This document shows, piece after piece, positions 15,990-24,516 of a stretch of DNA of 64,000 nt. The position numbers were made by a program, and so were the translations under genes. Source of the stretch: Streptomyces sp. NBC_00539 (GTDB taxonomy: Bacteria; Actinomycetota; Actinomycetes; Streptomycetales; Streptomycetaceae); the NCBI RefSeq assembly GCF_036346105.1, contig NZ_CP107811.1:4359501-4423500 (forward strand). The letters are read 5' to 3'. The notes under the pieces were generated by a model, which worked only from the letters and a program-made list of their open reading frames with translations, did not search any database and had not been told where the DNA came from. Position 1 is the first letter of the stretch, and each line of letters begins with the position of its first letter.

Positions 15990-16678
15990 CCAGGCCCGGC
16001 TTGAAGATCCACGTACTTGCGGGCTTGCTTGTCATAGGGGTGCTCGTCTCCGGGTGCAGTGGTGGTGAGGACACGGACACGGGGCCGAGCGAGGTATTCG
16101 CCGCTGATGTCTGTTCCGAGGGGCTGCTCAGCCCGGATGCCGTGCGTGCTCTGGAACTCCTGACCGGAGGGGCCACACCGTTCAAGCCGCCCAAGAACGT
16201 CGGGGACGTGGCGTGGGTGGCAGGCGTTCTGGAGCGGGGTTACGCAAAAATCGGCGCGTCGCTCGGGGGCACAGTGTGCAGGGCTACTCCGGCTGACCGC
16301 ATGAACTATCACGACCTTTCCGTGTCGTTCGAGATCGAGCACGAGTCAACGCGGATGGGCGAGCACACAGAGAGCGGCAAGGGCTACTACTGGGAGTACG
16401 ACCTGGGCCGCAACGCCCTGGTCCTTCCTGACAACGGGCGGCTCTACTTCGACTGCGCGAGTGACCGGCTCGCGGGACCGGACAAATCCGTGCCGATCAA
16501 AGCGCGTGTCAGTCTCCGACAGGCGCCCACCGACGTCGACCCCCGCGCGCTGCGCGAGGCGAACCTCACCATCCTCCACTCCGCCGCCCGGGCGCTGGCC
16601 AAGGAGATGGGCTGCAAGAACAACGGGAACCTGCCCGAGCAGCTGGTGATCAAGGAGAAGGCCGCGCCCACGCGGTAG
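15986..16678 (+). CDS. Lipoprotein, last gene of T7SS-like cassette
   Basis: 230 residues. Type II signal peptide with lipobox LVSGC (cleavage before Cys24), followed by a short Gly/Asp/Thr linker. The mature domain has four further cysteines (ADVC, TVCRA, FDCAS, MGCKN) that may form two disulfides. No known family recognised. It is tied to the 780-residue gene by a four-base ATGA overlap, so the two products probably act together at the cell surface, possibly as an anchor, receptor or immunity-type partner. A strong terminator follows at 16694. Confidence 0.82.
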   Translation: MTRPGLKIHVLAGLLVIGVLVSGCSGGEDTDTGPSEVFAADVCSEGLLSPDAVRALELLTGGATPFKPPKNVGDVAWVAGVLERGYAKIGASLGGTVCRATPADRMNYHDLSVSFEIEHESTRMGEHTESGKGYYWEYDLGRNALVLPDNGRLYFDCASDRLAGPDKSVPIKARVSLRQAPTDVDPRALREANLTILHSAARALAKEMGCKNNGNLPEQLVIKEKAAPTR

Positions 16679-16693
16679 CACCCACGCACGCAG

Positions 16694-16724
16694 CGGCCGC
16701 CCAGGGAGCCGCCCTGGGCGGCCG
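16694..16724. terminator. Terminator ending the T7SS-like cassette
   Basis: Perfect 13-bp inverted repeat CGGCCGCCCAGGG / CCCTGGGCGGCCG with a 5-nt loop, 16 bp after the lipoprotein stop. No U-run, as is common in Streptomyces. Confidence 0.75.
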
Positions 16725-16833
16725 TCAGTTCGATTGGCGCTGTGACTGCGGACGTTCAGGGAAGGGCGATCAGATCCGGCGCTGCGCCGTTACGCTGCGA
16801 TGACCATGCAGGTGCTGGGGGACCGGAGGGGCG

Positions 16834-18696
16834 ATGCAGGCCGGCGACATCAAGCTGGGGAAGGTTTTCGCGAACGACCACCAGAGCGTGATCCCCATCT
16901 TCCAGAGGCCCTATGTATGGGATCAGGAGGACAACTGGGAACCCTTGTGGATGGACGTCCGGACGGCGGCGGAGGAAGTGGAGGCGGAGACAGAGCCCCA
17001 GAGCGGTACGGGGCAGTCGAAGCCGCGCACCTACTTCCTGGGCGCCGTGGTCGTACAGGAGCGGTACCGGCCGCCTCGGCGCCTCGGTTCGTCCCACATC
17101 ATCGACGGCCAGCAGCGGATGACCACGCTGCAGATCCTCTTCGCGGCAGCTCGGGCTGTCGCCCACGACATTGCCGCCGACAGCGTCGTCGGGCGCTTCA
17201 CGAGTCTGCTGGAGAACCGGGCGGAGACGGTTCACGAGGCGTTCCCGGACGACCGCTACAAGGTCTGGCCGCTCCCGCAGGACCGTGCGGCATTCCTCTG
17301 GGCCGTACGCGGGAGCGACGACGACAGTACTGCGGCTGCCCCCGACCACCGGCTGGTCCGTGCCCGCGTGTGGTTCCAGCAGGAGATCGGCGACTGGGCC
17401 AAGGCATCGCCCAACCCGGTCCAGCGGCTCGACGACTTGTTCTACACGCTTCAAGAGCGCATGCAGCTCGTCGAGATCGTCTTGGACGCGGGTGACGACC
17501 CGCAGGTGATCTTCGAGGCGCTGAACCACCGTGGTGTCCGCCTCGACGCGGCGGACCTCGTGAAGAACCTTCTTTTTCAGACCGTCGAGTCGCAGGGGGA
17601 GCACCAGCACTCTGAAGAGCTGTTGATGAACGCCTGGCTGCCTCTGGATGCCGAACCTTGGCGCGGTCAGGTCACCACGGGACGCATCAGGCGTGCCCTG
17701 ATCGACTTGCTCCTGGCTTATTGGCTGACTGTTCAAAAGCGTCAAGACATCCTTGTGGAACATCTGTTCGCCGACTTCAAGAAGTGGCTGCCGGAGAGTG
17801 GCCGGCAGGCTTCGGACGTAATTCGGGACATCAGGCATTATGCCGAGACGTATCAACGGGTGCGAGAATTTCCGCTGACTGATGCCACCGGCCGATTGCT
17901 CGACCGCATGCAGGCCATGACGACGACGCCGTGGCCGGTGCTGCTCTATCTGCACGCGACAGATGACGTGCCGAACGACCAGCGAGAGATCGCGGCCCGT
18001 GCCATCGACTCCTTTCTCATGCGGCGAGCCGTGTGTCTGATGACGACGAAGGACTACAACCGACTCTTTGTCCAGGTACTGGCCGATGCTCGGCAGAGCG
18101 ATCCCGCTCGGGCAGGTCACGCCGTCGTGCGCAGCCTGTGGAATCAAACGGCCGACGCCCGGCTGTGGCCTGACGACCGGACGTTCCTTACCGGCCTGGT
18201 CGCAAACGATCTCTACCGTCGTTCCTACCGTGCCCGGTTGAAGGCTCTGCTGGTCGGACTGGAGAATCACCTGCGGACGCCGAAGACCGAGCACGCGCCG
18301 GCACTTTCGAGTGCGGACCCCCGGCTGAACATTGAGCACGTTCTGCCACAGAAATGGGAGACGCACTGGCCGCTGAACGACGGTGAGAGCGAGGAGAGCT
18401 TGAAGAAACGGCATGAGGCGGTCCATCAGCTCGGCAATCTCACGCTCACCACCACGAAGCTCAACCCGTCGTTGAGTAACCGCGAATGGCCTCATAAAAA
18501 GGACAGCCTGGGTGCTCACAGCCTTTTGCGGCTGACGACCTCATCAGTGCTCTCCGCGCCGGAGGGGGTTCGGGACAAGTGGAGCAACGAGCGTTGGGTC
18601 GAATGCTGGGACGAGGACCGGATTCAGCTGCGCACTTCATGGCTCGCCCGCATCGCCCTACAGGCATGGCCGAAGCCCAAGGGCGACAGCGACTGA
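16834..18696 (+). CDS. GmrSD-like DUF262 + DUF1524 (HNH) protein, candidate type IV restriction nuclease
   Basis: 620 residues in a single chain. N-terminal DUF262 ParB/sulfiredoxin-like domain: IPIFQRPYVW (residues 20-29) and IIDGQQRMTTL with the DGQQR motif at 91-95. C-terminal DUF1524 HNH-type nuclease: IEHVLPQKW around residue 500 and LGNLTL...KLNPSLSN around 530-550. This combination is that of GmrS and GmrD (restriction of glucosylated or otherwise modified phage DNA) fused in one gene. GC is far below the chromosome average (hand count 51% for 17701-17800), which fits horizontal acquisition. Stands alone between a terminator and tRNA-Cys. Defence activity is inferred from family. Confidence 0.9.
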   Translation: MQAGDIKLGKVFANDHQSVIPIFQRPYVWDQEDNWEPLWMDVRTAAEEVEAETEPQSGTGQSKPRTYFLGAVVVQERYRPPRRLGSSHIIDGQQRMTTLQILFAAARAVAHDIAADSVVGRFTSLLENRAETVHEAFPDDRYKVWPLPQDRAAFLWAVRGSDDDSTAAAPDHRLVRARVWFQQEIGDWAKASPNPVQRLDDLFYTLQERMQLVEIVLDAGDDPQVIFEALNHRGVRLDAADLVKNLLFQTVESQGEHQHSEELLMNAWLPLDAEPWRGQVTTGRIRRALIDLLLAYWLTVQKRQDILVEHLFADFKKWLPESGRQASDVIRDIRHYAETYQRVREFPLTDATGRLLDRMQAMTTTPWPVLLYLHATDDVPNDQREIAARAIDSFLMRRAVCLMTTKDYNRLFVQVLADARQSDPARAGHAVVRSLWNQTADARLWPDDRTFLTGLVANDLYRRSYRARLKALLVGLENHLRTPKTEHAPALSSADPRLNIEHVLPQKWETHWPLNDGESEESLKKRHEAVHQLGNLTLTTTKLNPSLSNREWPHKKDSLGAHSLLRLTTSSVLSAPEGVRDKWSNERWVECWDEDRIQLRTSWLARIALQAWPKPKGDSD

Positions 18697-18849
18697 CGAA
18701 GTGGGCCGAGCTGCGTCCCACGGGCCGCGCCTGGTGGCGGGCTTCGGCTCGGCCGGGTGGCTCGGTGCTCGGCGACAGGTGTCGCCGTCGCCCCCCTTAC
18801 CTGCGGTGCGGGGCGCCACGCTGAGACGGGAACCGAGACGGACAGCGCG

Positions 18850-18880
18850 AAGGGCGGCACCCCGCCGGGGTGCCGCCCTT
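18850..18880 (+). terminator. Rho-independent terminator after the GmrSD-like gene
   Basis: Perfect 14-bp stem AAGGGCGGCACCCC / GGGGTGCCGCCCTT with a 3-nt loop, followed by CCGTTTTT on the plus strand. It also shields the convergent tRNA-Cys. Confidence 0.8.
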
Positions 18881-18905
18881 CCGTTTTTCCTGGTCAGACA
18901 GATAG

Positions 18906-18977
18906 AAGCCGTGACCGGAATCGAACCGGCGTAACTCGCTTTGCAGGCGAGTCCCTCAACCACTCGGGCACACGGCT
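18906..18977 (-). tRNA. tRNA-Cys (anticodon GCA)
   Basis: 72 nt. Perfect 7-bp acceptor stem AGCCGTG/CACGGCT, 3-bp D stem, anticodon stem CTCGC/GCGAG enclosing loop CTGCAAA (anticodon GCA), T arm GCCGG-TTCGATT-CCGGT and discriminator U73, the identity base of tRNA-Cys. CCA is not encoded. It marks the right edge of the low-GC accessory block, a typical integration site, but I found no duplicated 3' end nearby. Confidence 0.96.
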
Positions 18978-19158
18978 GGGTGGTGGTGACGGGTCGACCG
19001 TACGAGGGGGTGGGGGAGGCGGGGAAGAGGGCGGGCGGGGGTGCCATGGGACTGTCATGCTGCGTTCACAAGGGGCCGGGGGCGTAGGTCTGGGGGCGGA
19101 GCGGGGATCGGTCCAAAAGACAGGGGCGAGAGCCGGGGACGCGCCTTACTCTGGGGCG

Positions 19159-20619
19159 ATGAGCGTCCTGAAACCCCGTGTGTCGCAGAAGGCAGGTGCC
19201 GCCGTTCCCCCGGAGCCCGAGGGCGGGGTGCTCGCGCCGCCGTACCGGGCGCTGAGCATCGGGATGGTCTCCGTCATCTTCCTGATCGCCTTCGAGGCGA
19301 CCGCCGTGGGCACGGCGATGCCGGTCGCCGCACGCGAGCTGGACGGGGTCGGGCTCTACGCCTTCGCCTTCTCCGCCTACTTCACGACCAGCCTCTTCGG
19401 CATGGTGCTGGCCGGCCAGTGGGCCGACCTGCAGGGTCCGCTGCGGCCGCTCGCCGTCGGGATCGGGGCCTTCGCCGCCGGGCTGGTGGTGTCGGGGACC
19501 GCCGGCGTGATGGGGGTGTTCCTGATCGGGCGAGCGGTGCAGGGGCTCGGGGGCGGGCTGGTGATCGTCGCCCTGTACGTCGTCGTCAGCCGGGCCTACG
19601 AGGAGCGGCTGCGGCCCGCCATCATGGCCGCCTTCGCCGCGAGCTGGGTCGTGCCGTCGATCGTGGGCCCGCTGGCGGCCGGCACGGTGACCGAGCGGCT
19701 CGGGTGGCGCTGGGTGTTCCTGGCGATTCCCGCGCTGGTCGTCGTACCGCTGGTCGTGGCCCTGCCGGCGATCCGCCGGACCGCGGGCGGCCCCGTGCGG
19801 ACGGCGGACGGCCCCGAGCCGTTCGACCGCCGCCGGATCCGGCTCGCGCTCGGGATCTCGACGGGCGCGGGCCTGCTCCAGTACGCCGCCCAGGACCTGC
19901 GGTGGCTGTCGCTGCTGCCGGGCGCGGCGGGCGCGGCCCTGCTGGTGCCGGCGGTGCTGGGGTTGTTGCCGCGCGGGACGTACCGGGCGCGGCGCGGGCT
20001 GCCTGCGGTGGTGCTGCTGCGCGGGGTCGCGGCGGGGGCGTTCATCGCGGCGGAGAGCTTCGTACCGCTGATGCTGGTCACCCAGCGGGGGCTGAGCCCG
20101 ACGATGGCCGGGTTCTCGCTGGCGCTGGGCGGGCTGACGTGGGCGGTCGGGTCGTGGGTGCAGTCCAAGGGGCGGGTGGAGCCGTACCGGGAGCGGCTGA
20201 TGGTGGCCGGGATGGTGATGGTGGCAGTGGCCATCGCGACGGCGCCGGCCGTGCTGGTCCCGTGGGTCCCGGTGTGGACGCCGGCGCTGGCCTGGGGCCT
20301 GGGGTGCTTCGGGATGGGCCTGGTCATCGGCCCGACGGGCGTGCTGTTGATGAGGCTGTCCCCGCCCGAGGAGGCCGGCGCCAACTCCGCCGCGCTGCAG
20401 ATCTCCGACGGGCTGGCGAACGTGGTGCTGCTGGCGGCGGGCGGGGCGGCGTTCGCCGCGCTGGGCGGGGGAGCGGTGGGGGCCGGGCACGACCTCGCGG
20501 GCGGGGTGACCGTCTCGCACCCCGCCGCCTTCGTGGCCGTCTTCCTGCCGATGGCCGTCGTGGCGCTGGTCGGGGCGTGGGTCGCCACCCGGCTGGACCC
20601 GGTGCCGGAAGGCGCATGA
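19159..20619 (+). CDS. MFS transporter, drug/H+ antiporter-like
   Basis: 486 residues. Opens with a Pro/Glu-rich cytosolic tail, then the first helix ALSIGMVSVIFLIAFEATAVGTAMP, a typical start of EmrB/QacA-like antiporters. Motif A region is present as LAGQWADLQGPLRPLAVG, and VGRAVQGLGGGLVIVALY-like sequence (GRAVQGLGGG) is motif B/C of drug exporters. About 12-14 transmembrane helices are expected. Substrate unknown. Start ATG 19159 gives a reasonable N-terminus; the gene is monocistronic, followed by a small tandem repeat. Confidence 0.9.
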   Translation: MSVLKPRVSQKAGAAVPPEPEGGVLAPPYRALSIGMVSVIFLIAFEATAVGTAMPVAARELDGVGLYAFAFSAYFTTSLFGMVLAGQWADLQGPLRPLAVGIGAFAAGLVVSGTAGVMGVFLIGRAVQGLGGGLVIVALYVVVSRAYEERLRPAIMAAFAASWVVPSIVGPLAAGTVTERLGWRWVFLAIPALVVVPLVVALPAIRRTAGGPVRTADGPEPFDRRRIRLALGISTGAGLLQYAAQDLRWLSLLPGAAGAALLVPAVLGLLPRGTYRARRGLPAVVLLRGVAAGAFIAAESFVPLMLVTQRGLSPTMAGFSLALGGLTWAVGSWVQSKGRVEPYRERLMVAGMVMVAVAIATAPAVLVPWVPVWTPALAWGLGCFGMGLVIGPTGVLLMRLSPPEEAGANSAALQISDGLANVVLLAAGGAAFAALGGGAVGAGHDLAGGVTVSHPAAFVAVFLPMAVVALVGAWVATRLDPVPEGA

Positions 20620-20640
20620 CACCGGCCGGCCTGACGCACT

Positions 20641-20688
20641 ACCCGAGGCCGCCCCTGACGTACCACCCGAGGCCGCCCCTGACGTACT
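20641..20688. repeat. 24-bp tandem repeat, two copies plus a partial one
   Basis: Two near-identical 24-bp units (ACCCGAGGCCGCCCCTGACG followed by TACC or TACT) directly after the MFS stop; CCTGACGCACT at 20630-20640 looks like the end of a third, decayed unit. No coding function supported. Confidence 0.7.
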
Positions 20689-20898
20689 GCCGGCGCTTCG
20701 TGCCCGACGTGTGCCAGGGGTCCCGCGACGTCCCCGGGACCGCGGCGCGGTCGCCGAGGTCCGCCGGCCGACTCGGCGTGTGACGCTCGCCGCACCCGGC
20801 GAGGTCGCGGGCCTGTCCCTCTCCGGGGGGCGGGCCCGCACCGGTAGGGTGGCCCGGTTGTCCTACGTACGACTGCCGAGAGCGACGAACCGGAGACC

Positions 20899-22683
20899 GT
20901 GACTACTACCGCCTCCCACCACCTCTCACCCGCCTTCCCCGGCCGTGCGCCGTGGGGTACCGCCAGCAAGCTGCGTGCCTGGCAGGAGAGTGCGCTGGGC
21001 CGATACCTGGAGACCCAGCCGCGCGACTTCCTCGCCGTCGCGACCCCCGGCGCGGGCAAGACCACCTTCGCGCTGACGCTGGCCTCCTGGCTGCTGCACC
21101 ACCACGTCGTCCAGCAGGTGACCGTCGTCGCACCGACCGAGCACCTCAAGAAGCAGTGGGCCGAGGCCGCCGCCCGGATAGGCATCCGGCTCGACCCGGA
21201 GTACTCCGCAGGGCCGCTGAGCAAGGACTACCACGGCGTCGCCGTCACCTACGCCGGTGTCGGCGTACGCCCGATGCTGCACCGCAACCGGTGCGAGCAG
21301 CGCAAGACCCTCGTGATCCTCGACGAGATCCACCACGCGGGCGACTCCAAGTCCTGGGGCGAGGCGTGCCTGGAGGCGTTCGACCCGGCCACCCGCCGGC
21401 TCGCGCTGACCGGTACGCCCTTCCGGTCCGACACCAACCCGATCCCGTTCGTGACGTACGAGGAGGGCAACGACGGCATCCGGCGGTCCTCCGCCGACTA
21501 CACCTACGGGTACGGGAACGCGCTCGGCGACGGCGTGGTCCGGCCGGTCATCTTCCTCTCCTACAGCGGCAACATGCGCTGGCGCACCAAGGCGGGCGAC
21601 GAGATCGCCGCGCGCCTCGGCGAGCCGATGACCAAGGACGCCGTCTCGCAGGCCTGGCGCACCGCGCTGGACCCGCGCGGCGACTGGATGCCGAACGTGC
21701 TGCGCGCCGCCGACCAGCGGCTGACGGAGGTCAGGAAGGGCATCCCGGACGCGGGTGGTCTCGTCATCGCCTCCGACCAGGACTCGGCGCGCGCGTACGC
21801 CAAGCTGATCCGGGAGATCACCGGGACCAAGCCGACCGTCGTGCTGTCCGACGACACCGGGGCGTCGAAGCGGATCGACGATTTCAGCGCGGGCGACGAC
21901 CGCTGGATGGTCGCGGTCCGGATGGTGTCCGAAGGCGTCGACGTACCGCGCCTGGCGGTCGGGGTGTACGCCACCACCATTTCGACCCCGCTGTTCTTCG
22001 CGCAGGCCGTCGGGCGTTTCGTGCGTTCGCGCAGGCGCGGCGAGACCGCTTCCGTGTTCCTTCCGACGATTCCGTACCTGCTCGGATTCGCCAATGAGAT
22101 GGAAGTCGAGCGGGACCACGTTCTCGACAAACCGAAGAAAAAGGGCGAGGAAGACCCTTATGCCGAGTCCGAGAAGGAAATGGACGAGGCGAACAAACTG
22201 GAGGACGAGGACACCGGCGAGGACGAGCAGATGTCCTTCGAGGCGCTGGAGTCCGACGCCGTCTTCGACCGGGTGCTCTACGACGGTGCCGAATTCGGCA
22301 TGCAGGCCCACCCCGGCAGCGAGGAGGAGCAGGACTACCTCGGCATCCCCGGACTGCTGGAGCCCGACCAGGTGCAGATGCTGCTCCAGAAGCGGCAGTC
22401 GCGGCAGATCGCGCACAGCCGGCGCAAGCCGGACGCGGACGCGGACCTGCTGGAGCTGCCCGCCGACCGGCGTCCGGTGGTTTCGCACAAGGAACTGCTG
22501 GAGCTGCGCAAGTCGCTCAATACGATGGTCGGCGCGTACGTCCACCAGAGCGGCAAACCGCACGGGGTGATCCACACGGAGCTGCGCCGGGTGTGCGGCG
22601 GGCCGCCGAGCGCCGAGGCGACGGCGGGTCAGCTGCGGGAGCGCATCAAGAAGGTGCAGGAGTGGGCCACCCGGATGCGGTGA
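20899..22683 (+). CDS. Superfamily II DEAD/DEAH helicase
   Basis: 594 residues. Type III restriction subunit R-like helicase core: Q-like motif LRAWQESAL, Walker A ATPGAGKTT (residues 48-56), motif II DEIH at 142-145, motif III TGTPFRSD, motif V/VI SEGVDVPRLAVGVYATT and QAVGRFVRSRR. After the core there is an acidic insertion (GEEDPYAESEKEMDEANKLE) and a C-terminal helical region. The family is universal in streptomycetes and its substrate is unknown; DNA repair is possible. GTG start at 20899. No partner nuclease or methylase nearby, so a restriction role is not supported. Confidence 0.92.
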   Translation: MTTTASHHLSPAFPGRAPWGTASKLRAWQESALGRYLETQPRDFLAVATPGAGKTTFALTLASWLLHHHVVQQVTVVAPTEHLKKQWAEAAARIGIRLDPEYSAGPLSKDYHGVAVTYAGVGVRPMLHRNRCEQRKTLVILDEIHHAGDSKSWGEACLEAFDPATRRLALTGTPFRSDTNPIPFVTYEEGNDGIRRSSADYTYGYGNALGDGVVRPVIFLSYSGNMRWRTKAGDEIAARLGEPMTKDAVSQAWRTALDPRGDWMPNVLRAADQRLTEVRKGIPDAGGLVIASDQDSARAYAKLIREITGTKPTVVLSDDTGASKRIDDFSAGDDRWMVAVRMVSEGVDVPRLAVGVYATTISTPLFFAQAVGRFVRSRRRGETASVFLPTIPYLLGFANEMEVERDHVLDKPKKKGEEDPYAESEKEMDEANKLEDEDTGEDEQMSFEALESDAVFDRVLYDGAEFGMQAHPGSEEEQDYLGIPGLLEPDQVQMLLQKRQSRQIAHSRRKPDADADLLELPADRRPVVSHKELLELRKSLNTMVGAYVHQSGKPHGVIHTELRRVCGGPPSAEATAGQLRERIKKVQEWATRMR

Positions 22684-22975
22684 CCCGGCGCTGATAAAGC
22701 ACTTTCGTGTACCGGGGCATCACGAATTGACACACGCGTCAGAAAAAAACGGAACAAACCGGCGGTAGGCGCCCGGATTCTGGACGAGGCCTTCCGCTGA
22801 GCGGACCTGCTCGCTACTGTCCCCGAAACGAACGCCCCGTGGCAGCGCCGCCGCGGGAGCGCAGCCGGAGCCATGCCATGGCCGCAACCGGCGGCCTCTC
22901 CGTGCGTCGCCGAGGGACCGGCAGCGCTCCACCCCGCGAGAGTCACCGCCGCCCAGTGAAAGAGGGAGAGGCGTC

Positions 22976-23617
22976 GTGACTGCGGAAACCTCCCAGACCC
23001 TCGACCGAGGGCTCAGAGTTCTCAAGCTGCTCGCGGACACCGACCACGGTCTGACCGTCACCGAGCTCTCCAACCGTCTCGGTGTCAACCGCACCGTCGT
23101 CTACCGTCTGCTCGCCACGCTCGAACAGCACGCCCTGGTCCGCCGTGACCTCGGCGGCCGGGCCCGGGTCGGGCTCGGCGTGCTCCGGCTGGGGCGCCAG
23201 GTCCACCCGCTCGTCCGCGAGGCGGCCCTGCCCGCGCTGCGCTCCCTCGCCGAGGACATCGGGGCGACCGCGCACCTGACCCTCGTCGACGGCACCGAGG
23301 CGCTCGCGGTGGCGGTCGTCGAGCCGACCTGGACCGACTACCACGTGGCCTACCGGGCCGGCTTCCGCCACCCGCTGGACCGCGGGGCCGCAGGCCGGGC
23401 CATCCTGGCCGCCCGTCAGGGCTCGCTCACCGACCCCGGGTACACCCTGACCCACGGCGAACTGGAAGCGGGCGCCAGCGGTGCCGCCGCGCCCCTCGTC
23501 GGGATCACCGGGCTGGAGGGCAGCGTCGGAGTCGTCATGCTGGCCGACGCCGTGCCCGAGCGGGTGGGCCCGCGCGTGGTCGACGCGGCCCGCGAGGTCG
23601 CCGACGCCCTGCGCTGA
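22976..23617 (+). CDS. IclR-family transcriptional regulator
   Basis: 213 residues, a bit shorter than the usual 240-260. N-terminal winged helix-turn-helix: TLDRGLRVLKLLAD...LTVTELSNRLGVNRTVVYRLLATLEQHALVRR (residues about 7-60). The C-terminal IclR effector domain is present but trimmed at its end (HLTLVDGTEALAVAVVE; HPLDRGAAGRAILAA). Effector and targets unknown; neighbouring genes are not an obvious catabolic cluster. GTG start with GAGGGAGAGG upstream. The 292-bp leader region contains TTGACA at 22727 and a TTCCGC-17-TACTGT pair ending near 22818 that may be its promoter. Confidence 0.9.
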   Translation: MTAETSQTLDRGLRVLKLLADTDHGLTVTELSNRLGVNRTVVYRLLATLEQHALVRRDLGGRARVGLGVLRLGRQVHPLVREAALPALRSLAEDIGATAHLTLVDGTEALAVAVVEPTWTDYHVAYRAGFRHPLDRGAAGRAILAARQGSLTDPGYTLTHGELEAGASGAAAPLVGITGLEGSVGVVMLADAVPERVGPRVVDAAREVADALR

Positions 23618-23706
23618 GGGCCGCCCGGCCTCCGCGTCCCGGTCCGCCGGGGCGCGGCTGCGGCATGCGCCCGGGCAGGCGCTCCGTGCCGCCCGCACCG
23701 GCCCGA

Positions 23707-23712
23707 TAGATT
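23707..23712 (+). promoter_or_regulatory. -10 element TAGATT, leaderless start of the Lon-like protease gene
   Basis: TAGATT ends 6 nt before the GTG at 23719 and no ribosome binding site is present, so a leaderless transcript is likely. Confidence 0.5.
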
Positions 23713-23718
23713 GACCGG

Positions 23719-24516
23719 GTGCTCTCTCGCCTCACACGTCTGCCGCGTCCCGCCGCCCTGGCCGTCTGCGCCCTGCCCGTGCTCGGGCTGTTCGCCGCGG
23801 CGGCCTTCGCGCCGCTGCCCTTCGTGATCGCCCAGCCAGGGCTCACCGCCGACGTGCTCGGTGCCCGCGACGGCAAGCCCGTCATCGCCGTCACGGGCGC
23901 CCCGACCCGCGAGACCAAGGGCCAGCTGCGGATGACCACCATCCAGGCCACCGGCCCCTCCTCGACGGTGCGGCTGCCCGAACTCCTCGCCCGGTGGTTC
24001 GACAGCACCCGGGCCGTCATGCCCCGGGAGTCCGTCTACCCGTCCGGCGGAAGCGACAAGGAGATCGAGGCGCACAACCTGGAGGAAATGGCCAAGTCCC
24101 AGTCGACCGCCTCCCAGGCCGCCCTCGGGTTCCTGCACAAGGACCCCGCGACGGTGAAGGCCGAACTCAACCTCGCCGACGTCGGCGGCCCCAGCGCCGG
24201 GCTGCTGTTCTCCCTCGGCATCGTCGACAAGCTCGACGGCGACGGCAGCGGCGGCGACCTGACCGGAGGGCGTGTCATCGCCGGTACGGGGACCATCACC
24301 GCCGGGGGTGAGGTCGGCGCGGTCGGCGGCGTCGCACTCAAGACGCAGGCGGCAAGACGGGACGGGGCGAGCGTGTTCCTCGTCCCGAAGGCCGAGTGCT
24401 CCGACGCCCGCTCCGAACTCCCCGAGGGGCTCCGGCTGATCCCCGTCACTTCGCTGACGGGTGCGGTGGACGCCCTTCGTGCGCTGAACCGGGGGGAGCA
24501 GGTTCCGTCCTGCTGA
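23719..24516 (+). CDS. YlbL/Lon-like S16 serine protease lacking the PDZ domain
   Basis: 265 residues. One N-terminal transmembrane helix (LAVCALPVLGLFAAAAFAPLPF, about residues 14-36), an extracytoplasmic part with the YlbL pattern (GQLRMTTIQATGP; ESVYPSGGSDKEIEAHNLEEM), then the Lon-type catalytic domain with Ser in VGGPSAGLLFSLG and Lys in GGVALKTQAARRDGA. Bacterial YlbL proteins of about 340 residues have a PDZ domain between these parts; here AALGFLHKDPATV runs straight into the protease. Membrane-anchored peptidase of unknown substrate. The last 71 bases overlap, antisense, with the end of the MFS gene. Confidence 0.9.
   Translation: MLSRLTRLPRPAALAVCALPVLGLFAAAAFAPLPFVIAQPGLTADVLGARDGKPVIAVTGAPTRETKGQLRMTTIQATGPSSTVRLPELLARWFDSTRAVMPRESVYPSGGSDKEIEAHNLEEMAKSQSTASQAALGFLHKDPATVKAELNLADVGGPSAGLLFSLGIVDKLDGDGSGGDLTGGRVIAGTGTITAGGEVGAVGGVALKTQAARRDGASVFLVPKAECSDARSELPEGLRLIPVTSLTGAVDALRALNRGEQVPSC

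Noticed and set aside
20899-22683. Helicase as part of a type III restriction or defence system
   Set aside because: No methylase, nuclease or other defence partner adjoins it and the gene sits in core DNA with normal GC.
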